In this document: in pieces, positions 1-11,720 of the stretch
How positions within the stretch are numbered: position 1 is the stretch's first letter
Layout: each line of letters begins with the position of its first letter
DNA from: Micropterus salmoides
Taxonomy: Eukaryota; Chordata; Actinopteri; Centrarchiformes; Centrarchidae
Direction of reading: 5' to 3'
NCBI RefSeq assembly: GCF_014851395.1
Contig: NW_024040707.1
Coordinates: 16,453,957-16,517,956 of the forward strand
DNA length: 64,000 bases
The notes under the pieces: generated by a model
Seen by the model: only the letters and a program-made list of their open reading frames with translations
Told to the model about the DNA's origin: nothing
Database searches by the model: none
Program-made: the position numbers and the translations under genes

Positions 1-108
1 GTAATGTTTAGGTTTGCGACTCTTCATCAGTTTCATTCAGTTCTGGTAATTGAGTTTTTTTGTGCAATTGTGCTAGTCAATAAATAGAACATTTCTTAAC
101 GCAAACAG

Positions 109-2040
109 AGTTTTTGGACCTTACAGTATGGATGTTGTGACCAGCACTGCCTTCAGCGTGGACATTGATTCCATCAACCATCCCACTGATCCTTTTGTAG
201 CAAACATTAAGAGAATGGTCAATTTCAACCTCTTGAATCCCTTGCTTGTAATTGTGGGTATGTCAAACATTATGCTGTAACCAGAATGTCTATCTTGCCC
301 ACTTGAGCCCTGAATTAACTATATGTTTTCTTATTCATTTTAGCTCTGTTTCCATTCATGCGGCATATTTTTGAGAAGATGAATGTGTCCTTGTTCCCTG
401 CTGAAGTGTCTGATTACTTCTACAACTTTCTAAGAAGGTCAAATCAGACCGGAAGAAGAATGAACACAAAGTAAAGTGTATAGCTACAATGGATTTGATG
501 TTGGTTGTTGTGTTTTGTATTTAGTATTACTAACCTTTCCCTTAAAAACACATTGGAAAATCAAAATAGGATGTTTTATCTTGCAGAACCGAGTGGACTT
601 CATGCAGTTGATGGTGGACTCTCAGATTTCGGAGAACAAAGAGGATACAAGCTCCCAAAAAGGTAGAAACATAAACCAAATGGAGGAATTTAAGCTCATG
701 ACTTTGTGTAGTCGTGGCTGAAGGGTCACTTTCAATATATCATGGGTCACATTCTTCTTTAAGAAAAATCCATTGCTTTTCATTGTGCTCAAGTTGGATG
801 TTTCATAGTATGTGTATTATAGGATGTATCTTGTGTACAGCTATTTAAAGTGGTTTTTAAAAGCTGCATTTATCCAGGAACTGATTTTTTGGCAGATATT
901 TCAGAACTTTGACCACGTTTGTCAACATTCATGTTAAGCGAAAAAAGGAAAGACCACTCGATCATAATACTAGCACTAATGCATGTTGAGCCTTTACAGA
1001 TTACAAAGTTGCGAGCAGTTACTTTGACTATTATCATGATAGTGATAGTAGTTTAATCATTGTGTGTTTGTATTGCAGGGCTGACAGATCACGAGATCCT
1101 TTCTCAGGCCATGTTTTTCATCTTTGCTGGCTATGAAACCAGTAGCAGCTCACTGGGATTTTTAGCGTATAACCTGGCAACCCACCCTCAGATCCAAAAG
1201 ACCCTACAAGATGAGATTGATGAAACCTTCCCAGAAAAGGTGACATGAGTATTGTTTTTTCTACTGTAACTTTGTATCAGCAGCTGTTTCTGTGCTACCA
1301 GCCTGTAACTACTTTCATACTTTACCTCCCTCCAGGGTCAGCCAACCTATGAAGCCCTGATGCAGATGGAATACCTCGACATGGTGGTGAATGAGTCATT
1401 GAGGCTTTACCCTATTGCTAGTCGATTAGAGAGAGTTGCAAAGGCTTCTGTGGAAGTGAATGGTGTGACTATCCCTAAAGGAACCGTCATCATGATACCA
1501 GTTTACACTCTCCACCGTGACCCTACTTTGTGGCCTGAGCCTGAGAAGTTCAAACCTGAAAGGTACTTTACTGGATCAATGACAAGTTAAGATTAGATTT
1601 TACCTAAACTGCTTCATTTGACGAATCGCCTTAAAATGTTTGTGTTTCATTTTTTTAAGATTCAGCAAAGAGAACAAAGACAACATAGATCCTTATGCCT
1701 TTCTACCATTTGGAGCAGGGCCAAGAAACTGTATTGGCATGCGATTTGCTCTCTTGATGATGAAGTTGGCCATAGTGGAGATCCTACAGAAGTTCAGCTT
1801 TGTCACGTGCAAGGAGACACATGTGAGAAGACATTTTCAGTATTTACGACCTTAAACCAGTGACAGCTTTTTGTGTATGATTGAGTGACAGTGGATTTAA
1901 GGTTGGGTAGGGCTTCATTTGTGTCACATTTCTTGTTTTCCTAGGTTCCAATGGAGCTGGCAAGTGAAGGATTTCTCTTACCCAAGAATCCCATCAAACT
2001 GAAGCTGGAGCCCAGAACAACTGTTGCCGATTCGCCCTAA
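109..2040 (+). pseudogene. cyp3a: CYP3A tandem copy 1, exons 7-13 only, frameshifted
   Basis: This is the 3' half of a cytochrome P450 family 3A gene; exons 1-6 lie beyond the left edge. By comparison with copy 2 and the conserved CYP3A structure the exons are 109-257, 344-470, 587-662, 1079-1239, 1336-1562, 1660-1822 and 1945-2040, all with GT-AG introns. They encode the I-helix AGYETSS, the K-helix ExxR (ESLR) and the heme-ligand loop FGAGPRNCIG. CYP3A enzymes are ER-anchored monooxygenases acting on steroids and xenobiotics. Exon 8 has 127 nt instead of 128: near 430-433 it reads CTAAGAAGG where copy 2 reads CTAAAGAAGG. The shifted frame reaches a TGA early in exon 9, before the heme-binding region. 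The other exons and all splice sites are intact, so it is either a very young pseudogene or a one-base assembly error. Family call certain; pseudogene status moderate. Confidence 0.8.
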
Positions 2041-2181
2041 AGCTAACTCTGATTATCTGAAACGTGCCAGTTCTCACTATTAATCTGCTTCACTTTCAAA
2101 TCAAGTCACCAGTTTATTCTGCCTCAAGTATCTCTTATAGAAATATGTAAAGAAACACACAAACTAACCATTTACCTATAG

Positions 2182-2455
2182 CAGTGGTTCTCTAACTGGA
2201 GGGCAGGCCGACCTGGGGGGGCATAGAACCACTGCAGAAGAGGGGGGAGTGTGGGGGCGTGGATGACCAGGGGGAAACTATGTTGAATGAACATGATTTA
2301 TGATTGCTGATGCTATCGTGCTGACCTGAATCCTTTATTTTATTTCAATCAAATTCAACCAGGCTCCTTTTTTTTAGTTGTTGCTCCCATAGTAATTTTA
2401 ATGACTGATAAGCATAAAATTATTTTCTGTTTTTGAAAGGAACAGAAAAAGTTTG
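2182..2455. mobile_element. hAT-like remnant downstream of CYP3A copy 1
   Basis: It starts with CAGTGGTTCTCTAACTGG, a terminal inverted repeat of the type seen in vertebrate hAT (Charlie-like) elements, and fades out near AAAAAGTTTGAGAA at about 2446. The matching element after copy 2 (14476-14826) keeps the complementary end TTTGAGAACCACTG. Its presence downstream of both CYP3A copies means it inserted before the duplication. Confidence 0.5.
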
Positions 2456-2904
2456 AGAATTCAATAAGGAATTCAATAAACACATTTACTATGAATGTCA
2501 TAATTATAGGAAGTACTGTACAGCCAAAACTTGGTTCTAAACAAACCACTGTTTATGTTAAATTTAATTTAAATTTACTGACACTTCTTTGTTTTGTCTC
2601 CATCAATTTTAATGGACAATGTAATTTGTTGTAAACTTTTTGATATCTTGCGTATTAAAGAATTACAAAATGTGAAAGCACCATTACTGTTCTAAAGCAG
2701 TGATAACTATTACTACTACTAATTAAATTGCAATATGTTATCACATGTCAACTGTTGAGACAGGCAGTGACAAACCTTTAGCTGTATCTAATGTGTGTGT
2801 GATCTGTAATTTTAGGCAAACTAGCTGAGCTCAGTTTGAAAATTTTACGGTAGTCGTGGAAAGTAACTAATTACTCATGTCATCTAAGGTACTTTTACTT
2901 AACA

Positions 2905-3100
2905 GTGGGTGGCAGTGGCGCAGTGGATAAGACTATGCCTTTGGTGTCAGAGACCCATCCACCATTGTGTTCCTGAGCTGTGTCCCTGAGCAAGACACTG
3001 AGCAAGACACTTAACCCCTAGTTGCTCCAGAGGTGTGCGACCTCTGACATGTATAGCAATTGTAAGTCGCTTTGGATAAAGCGTAAATGAATTAATGTAA
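2905..3100 (+). mobile_element. tRNA-derived SINE
   Basis: The head GGTGGCAGTGGCGCAGTGG resembles a tRNA A-box region, and the tail reads GTAAGTCGCTTTGGATAAAG, a 3' end common to teleost SINEs. A reverse-oriented copy of the same tail is at the right edge of the window (about 63,945-64,000). The internal AGCAAGACACT motif is duplicated. Confidence 0.6.
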
Positions 3101-5614
3101 CATATCAGTGAGGTGTTCAGAATTACTGCACAATATTGGAAAAACTATTTTTCTTTTCTGCATCCTAGATTTATTGGGGTGATTTTTGGAGTGGAAAATG
3201 CATAGATATTAAAAATAAATAAGAATAAAGTTTTCTTTCTAGTCTAAAGACTTTTTTTGAGTGCAAAAGCTTTAATTCAGTAAACATATTTTAAACAACA
3301 AAAAGAAAGGTTTTGCAACCAAATCCACTGGTTTTGGTGGTTGTCTTCTGTTCTTCACTCATTTTTCATCGCTTGGAGACTTGGGCATCAAGAGCTCAGT
3401 TCTTATACGCTCATACCTCTCCAACAGAATTCAGACAGACTACATGTAGTCTGTCTCACTGTGCCGATCCAGGCAGAGAGGATACTGTTTCTCCATTACT
3501 GAGGACACTGATGTTACTGACGTTTTTACTTTGGCTGATGTGACTCTTTCACTGAACACATATGATTAGATACAATTTTGTTCAGCTGTTCTTACTATCA
3601 TTCATCTGTGTGATACCTTTGGGGCTGGGAGACATGGAATTTATAATATATAACTTCATAAAATATATTTGAACTATCTAAACTGAACTGGGCAAATGCC
3701 TGTTAGCCATTTACAGGGATTAAAAACATTGCAATAAAAATGGATAATTTTTGAGATATACAACTTAATATTAAGAGGTTTTTAGCCACATCGCCAAGCC
3801 TTAATACATTTTGTTTTACTATGATGCGAATTACTTCTAGTATTAAATATGACCTTGTTATTGACATAATTAACAGTTGAGTAAACCATTTGAATATCTT
3901 TATACCATACATCCAAAATTGTAGATGCATTTGTAACATTTCATATTATATATGTTAGGCCCACATTAAGTTATTTTCAGTTGATTTTACAGTCAATGGG
4001 AAGTAACATGTACTTTTCTGTAATTTCCCCCAAACCCTTTGGCCACCATGTAGCCATTGGTATAGGCATAAACTGACTGAACGCAGCAATTACAGCATGA
4101 TGTAGATGGCTAAAGGTCAATAGACCAAAGGTGAGTGGAGTGGACTGTTAAACACTTGTTTGTCACTGTCAAAATGTGCCATAGGTATCTTAGTATTTGA
4201 CCTAGAGAAAAATGATGCATACAGGGCTTGACAAGTTGGGTAAGTGATGAAAGCCAGGAAAAAGCAATAATAATATTAATAATAAATAATTATAGCTATT
4301 AGTAAGTAAGTATATTTTCTCTAAAAGCTAAAAGTACTTACTAACCAGAGTAATTTTATAACAAATGTGAGTTAAACCAACTCTTGAATTCAATTGGAAA
4401 GGTGTGTGCACTATTCATTCATATTCATTTGTCACCAACAGGAGCCGTAAAAACTCAGTCAAGTCTGCTGCTATAAAGCACAGGATGAGTTAATGATTAC
4501 ATAATTAATGTGAGGCCTCTATAATTATTGACGGGTTTTAAAGGCAGAAAAGCAGAAGTGAATAATGAATGAATTTTATTTTGGTGTTTCAGTTTTAGGG
4601 TCATTCTATTGCGCATGCTGGCCCATTGTCACATTATAGTGTGACAGTTAAATAGAACGGAGCCCTCGTTAATGTTATTATAGTTGCACCTGTGCTTTTC
4701 TACTGACAAGTCAGCAATACCTGGGGAAGATACTTGTGTGTCACTTTCTCTCATTGTCATTGTTTATTCTCGCAAAGCTTCTTACACTAAAGTACTGCCT
4801 TTGATTGGAAATATATTAATACTTCTACTTTATCAGTACCATTCTAAGCCATTTGACCTGAGCCAAATTTCAGACCACGTCTGTTAAAAAGAGAACATGA
4901 AATAAATAGAAAAGTTGGAGGTGGATACGTGTTTCTACATCACTTAAATGTGAAGCACTCTTTCTCCCCTTGTTCCCATTCCAATAACTTTAAGGCAAAT
5001 AGGCCTGCACAATAATGATTCTGTTGTTAATCCCACAGTGGCTCCTTACAATACCTTATTTCTACTGGCCTGCCATACTTTGTTGAATTCGATATTTTAC
5101 ATATACTGTCAACCTAATTGGACATGGTTTAAAATCGTTTGCAAGTAGTAGGCTACCTCATTTTAGTATGTTATCTGTTCCCTTTTGTTAACTTTAGAAT
5201 TATTAAGCATGCATTAGTGGCTAAAATAATGAGAAATGCTTAATATTTCAACTCGTGTTAAAAAGGAAGCAAGCATTTCACCATAAGGACGTTACTGTGT
5301 CAGGACTATTTAAATCCTTTAGGCTTCAGAAAACAGTTAAAAGATTAAATGACTTTAAAGAAGAGTGAACGAAAGAGATTTCAGACTAATGCAGGTAACT
5401 AAAGCTAATGGTCATTTAGTAGGGGAATGGTCACTATATTCACATTTCAGTAGCCCAACACAGATGTGGTCTGTATTGAACCCAGTTTGGACTGATGGTC
5501 GAGATATGATGTTGCGTAACGTGCTTGTTTTCCAACTGTGTGGGACGCCTCGGTGCTGATATACTTAAAAGTGTTGTGACTGACCAGTCGACAGTGGTGT
5601 GCACAGGAGGAAAG

Positions 5615-8600
5615 ATGGGCTTTCCCCTCGACTTTTCCATCGAAACCTGGACTTTAATAGCACTGGTCATTACCCTCATCGCAGTGTAAGTATGCCAATG
5701 CGTCGTCTGTCTTTATAAATGGTTGGAGATAAAGTTTCCAAACCACCGAGTCCACATAGAAGCAGAAATGCTCAGTTTCGCGGTTTACTTTTGTGACAGT
5801 CCTTTCCAAGTGGAGGCTGTGTGTGTAGTATACAAATAGTTCCGTCGACCAGCCCTAAATAGCAAAATAATTAACCTATTACAAGTCATTTGCAACGTCA
5901 AATAGCCTCTAACCTACGTCTTGAGGGAGACATGATGCCGACCGAGTTAGGCTACCTTTCTATTAACATAAATCTTAATTAACGTAAGTCCCAACATGGA
6001 TACTGTTAGGCCCTATATTACTAAAATGTTCACTGCCAGCCTAAGCTCACTGAAATGTAAAATTGAAGAGGTGTGTCTGATTTGCCTAGTAGTACTACAA
6101 TTCGGCACTGGTTTGGAGTCCATGAATCAAATGACATGGATATTGGAAAAAGGGGGTCATTTTCTTCCATATAATATTAATAAATATTAATATAAAATAA
6201 ATATGAACTCAAATCTAAAATGAAGAGGTGTGTCTGATTTGCCTAGTGTAGTCCTACAAGTCCATGAATCACATGACATGGAAGCTATTGAAACAAAAAA
6301 GCATTATTTCCCATAAACTATTTATAAATATGAATATAAAATAAAACAAGTATTCAAATCTCATATGAAGAGGTGTGTCTGATTTGTCTAGTGTAGTACG
6401 ACAATTCGGCATTGGTTTGGAGTCGGTAGGACACATGACATGGAAGCTATTGAAATAAATGATGATTTTCCCATAACACGGTTTTAATAATTGCAATTTA
6501 TTGATGGTCCCTAAGCTGACCCCCGGTGGTTAACAGCGAGCTATCGGAGGTGAGCGCATTTATACTGCCGACACTGGGTGAACTGAGTAAGAAGCCGTCA
6601 TCGGATCCTGGGTGAATGTCTGTCGAATATCCAACTTAAAACTAACTTCACCGCGGTAATCGAGCGTTAGCCTACAATACGCAGCAAACATTTGTACGTT
6701 GAAATCTGACATGAAAAACCCACGTCGTCTCACCTGCAGTCTTCACTGTCTTCACAACGTCACAGTGGAGAAGTTGTTTGAACGTGCACTCGTCAACTTA
6801 AAGTAAATATATCTATATCGTCACATGTTTTGTTAAAAAAAAATGTGGTAACACTTTCTATGAAGGTCATCGCTATAATTACTTATGCATATATTTATAA
6901 CACGATATAATGCGTCCATAAGACATTATAACAGTTGTTATAATCACTTACAAACATGCATTAGGCGCTATAGCAAAGTTCATAATGTATTATAAACTTG
7001 TGATTGAATGTTTTATAACTAATAGTAATACCAGTTTATATCAATGTGCGGCAAGAATCTCTGACTATAACACATTATAACCACAGACTCTGCGTCGTTA
7101 TGAATACACTTTAGTCACCCTTTAGAATTAGTGATATAAAATGGAATAATACTAATTATAAGACCTTATAACACGTAATTGTTTGCTTTAAGTATAGTGA
7201 CACACATTTTGCGCAGGAAAACAACTTTTCTTCACTTTATGAACAATCTGTATGAATTTTGAACATTTTGCAGTTTAGCACAAAAACACACCATAATTAC
7301 ATCAAGAAAACTGGTTGTCAGGGTGGTGAAAGATCTGCTCAAGAGAAGACCTGTTGCCGACCAACATCATGTAAGAAGAGGCTCAGATGTTGTCACAGAT
7401 GAATGGCGAGCCTATGGACAGGCACTAACAGATGCAGTGGACAATTACAGACAACCACTTCACAAACAGTAGCCTATTAAAAGACATTTTAAAGTAATTG
7501 AATGGGAACACTGTTTGGGCAGTAGGAATGAGAATCTCTTGGCACCTCACGATTCGATTTGATTACAACTCAGAGGGCAGTGATCCATCTAGATGCATTT
7601 TTTCTGTGTAATTTCTGGATAATTACTAAGCATTTCGTTTGCACATTAAAATCCAAGAAATGTCTCCTCAATCGCTTAAAAGGACTAGTTTACATCCCTG
7701 ATTTACTTTAGTAGCCTCAGCTCCTCCGTGGTCACCAGCGTCCTTCCTTTAACAACCAGTTGTTCCGACTCCTCTGGACACTGAAATATAATTTAACTTA
7801 ACTATCACGATGTACAGTATGTGTACAGGACACCAGTTTAGCTTCAACCTGCTGTTCTCATTCTTCAATAAGTTAGGTAGTAACGACACGCAGCTAATTA
7901 ACATTACTCCGTTACTAATTTAACTAACGTTACACTGCTTTACAGACCGGGGATCTGTTAGCTAGCGCTAACTGCCTTCACTTTTCCAGCAGGTGCGGAA
8001 ACAACAGACTTAACGGACACACTGTGACCTTCACTGCACATGTCTGCCTGATGGACAACTTACTAAGTAACTTTATATATATATAATATTTTCCTCCGCT
8101 AACTTTCACCGTCACGTTCTCCCCGTTCTGCTGCTCTCTCTCTTTCGCTGGCACACACTCCAAACAGTGATGAGTGTTGCTGCACGGTGTGCCGGTGAAA
8201 ATCAATGTCGTAGTCATATTGATGACAGTGTGAAATTTTAGTAACGTGGTCATTCATTCAGCAGCGGCGAAATGCGTCACCTCCGACTGTCCGGGCGCTG
8301 CAGTTCTGAAGGTTCCGCCATTTGAGTTCCGTGAACATTAGTACAGTATAGTATACTTCTTTGCGATGCGGACGTGGAAGATTCTGAATTGATTAAAAAA
8401 GTGAAGGCAGTTATCGCTAGCTAACAGTATTCCCATTGAATTACTTTAAAATGTCTTTTAATAGGCTACGTTTTGTGAAGTGGTTGTCTGTAATTGTCCA
8501 CTGAATCTGTTAGGGCCTGTCCATAAGCTCGCCATTCATGTGTGACAACATCTGAGCCTCTTCTTACATGATGTTATAAGGTACAGATTGTTCATAAAGT

Positions 8601-11600
8601 GAAGAAACATAAATAAAAGTTGTTTTCCTGCGCAAAATGTGTGTCACTTTACTTAAAGCAAACAATTACGTGTTATAAGTTCTTATAATTAGTTCATATG
8701 GTATTATGTCCACCTATAATCGGTGGTTGTAATGTGTTATGGAACATGGTCAGAGATTCTTGCCGCACATTGATATAAACTGGTATTACTATTAGTTATA
8801 AAACATTAAATCAAAAGGTCATAATACATTATGAACTTTGCTATAGCGCCTAATGCATGTTTGTAAGTGATTATAATTGTTATAATGTCTTATGGACGCA
8901 TTATATCGTGTTATAAATATATGTATAAGTCATTATAGTGATGACGTTCGTAGAAAGTGTTACCAAAACTGTTTTGCAAGAATTTCACCAATGCTTATGT
9001 TGACTTCAGGGCTTGAAGCACAGCCACTCAATATTTAAGAATTCCTACACATCAGGTGTCATTTACAAACCCCACCACTTTTTGAAATGGCTAATTTAGT
9101 CCGCATCACTTTTTTAAAGCATTATTTGTTAAAAAATGAACAAAAGAAAATGCCTTTAGAAAGATTTATTTGCACATTAAGAAAACACGCAATGCAAATA
9201 AAACAGAGTATGTGCATTGTCCAAAAACGTAACACAAGCTAAAAGAAAACAAGCTACTGATTATAAAATGACCCAAAAACGTGCATGCATGAATCAGTAA
9301 CTTTAACAACAATCTTGACACAGTTTCCTTTTGGCCAAGTTTTCTGTTCTCTCCCTTTGAACTTGACAAAAGAGGAGGGAAGACTAAATCATGCCTAAAT
9401 CATATGTGTTGCCTCAGCATGGATGATATTACAGGAGAAACAGACCTGAAAGCAACACAGAATGCCTGAGAGCTGCACTGGATTATATTCTATTATATTT
9501 ATCTATTTTGAAATTACACCTGCCACCTGAATTTTGTGTTTCCTTCTACATAAATAAAAACATTTTCACCATAAATTGGTGCAGAAACTTTCACCAGAAT
9601 ACAGGAAATTAAGTGTTTAAAGATCAAAACTTCCTGGGGGAGGTTAGGGTTAAGGCCTCCCCAGATCCCACACTCACATATCTCAGCATTGAGGATATCT
9701 TTAAAACACTGTTTAGGGATCTTTTTGTCTCGTTCTTGTGAACCTAATCACGTATCGTAATGTCTGCAAGCTAAATGTTTCTTCACACCTTCACACCCCT
9801 AATCTGAGCCCCTATGTCCCCACCACTTTTCACAAAGTGAGGCCCTTGCTACACATAGCTTTAGTTCAGATTAACTTTTAAATGTGAAATAATCCATCAA
9901 AGTATAGTAATTATTAAATATTAACCTATTTATTCATTATAAAGTTTGAATGAATGATTTAAAATGCCATCTTATAGAACATCCAACAGTGGTTTCCTCT
10001 TGGAATAATTCAGTCTTCAATGCTGCGTTATTCCACTGTTATAGCCAGAAGCCCTGGTCCCCAGGCGCTGTACAGTGTCTGCCCACTGCTCCCTTCAGGG
10101 ATGGGTTAAATGCAAAGAATGAATTTTTCCTACATGTATGTGACCAATAAAGTACATTAACCTTTACTTAGACAGGTAGTGTAGCCAATATTTATATTAT
10201 TAATATATTTCATATCAGTCACAGATACCGGATTTTTTTTTGTGTGTGTGTCAAAGCGCTTGATTTATTCATTGCTGTCGGACGTAAAGAGACAAATATA
10301 ACAAAAAAAGCTTTTGAAATAAATTGCCTACCCCTGCTTTGAGTAGACCTACAGATTAACAAATATTTGTTTTTAGTTTAATTAAGTTACAAACTCCATT
10401 TCACTTTACCACCTGTTGTAATGTGACAAATAAATTTAGACCTTGTACCTTGTACACAATAAATGGTGAAGTAAGTCATGATATGGCAGCACTGGACTAA
10501 AGGTGAGGGAGTTTTTTATGTTGTTGTTGTTTGTTTTGTTTTGTCATAAAAGAGCCGGGGGATGTTTATTCAAAATCAGTTTATTATAGCTTTCATGTAC
10601 TAATGAATCTTTAGGCATTTGTTTTGTCATTCAGGCTGTAATGAAAAGATACAGATTTGATCTATTTATTTTCAAGTGAAAAAAGGCCCTGCACACCCAC
10701 ACAGGTGTTTGTACTTATTCTGGCTCATTACACCTCTGGTCAGGTTGAAGGTGGGTTGAGTTATAATTAACTCATGTGACCAGACTCCATGTTCTAATAG
10801 ATAATGTCACAGTGGGTACCTTTTTACAGTATGACATATACAATTGTGTGGCTTGTATAATAACAGGTATAACTCCAGTCTTCGTAAAACAAACAACTAA
10901 ATAATAACAATAATTGCAATACAAGTCCACATTCTTTATTTAAAAAAATATTTATTGTAAATTATGATAAAAACAAACAGCAATATAAAAGACAATCTGT
11001 GTAAAGACAAAGCATGGAATTTCCTAGGGAAAATGGCTTTTTTAATAACAGATGGATTACTTGGTCTCGGTTTTCTAATCCTGCTTTTAATCCTCAGATA
11101 TGGATATGCTCCATATGGCTTTTTCAAGAAAATAGGCATCTGTGGACCCACACCATGGCCCTTTATTGGGACATTTTTGGAATACAGAAAGGTGAGACAC
11201 AGATGAAAAATTGATACAATGATATTAGCGGACACTTTGCTTATGGCTGGTGGTTTTGAGTCACTCCTCTGTGGGTTTTTTCCTCAGGGCATCCACAATG
11301 TTGACACAGACTGCTTTCAGACATATGGAAAGGTGTGGGGGTAAGTAAGTGTGTGTGCATATATTGTTTGACATTAACAAAGAATATATTATACAATACA
11401 TAACTTGTGCAATGCTCCAGGTTGTAACTGAGTCACTACAATATCTGCTATTGCGGCACAAGGTTGTACGATGGCAGGAAGCCTGTAATGGGTATAATGG
11501 ACACAACTATGATCAAAACAGTCTTGGTTAAGGAGTGTTATTCTAATTTCACCAACAGACGGGTAAGGAAAAAACACAGTAGGGGCAATATCCCAAGTTA

Positions 11601-11639
11601 AAACCTCAATACTAATTGAAAATCACAATATAAAGAATG

Positions 11640-11720
<81 letters not shown>

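Larger units (their letters stand above)
2041..5614. other. Intergenic between CYP3A copies
   Basis: No convincing gene. The first ~750 bases match the 3' flank of copy 2 (from 14,330 to about 15,620) and so belong to the duplicated unit; homology fades near 2,800. The stretch contains a truncated hAT-like remnant (2182-2455) and a tRNA-derived SINE (2905-3100). The rest is AT-rich sequence without recognised structure. The short ORFs here show no splice context or protein similarity I can recognise. Confidence 0.6.

Noticed and set aside
6061..6500. CRISPR-like repeat array
   Set aside because: Three long diverged units in a vertebrate intron, with no short repeat-spacer pattern.
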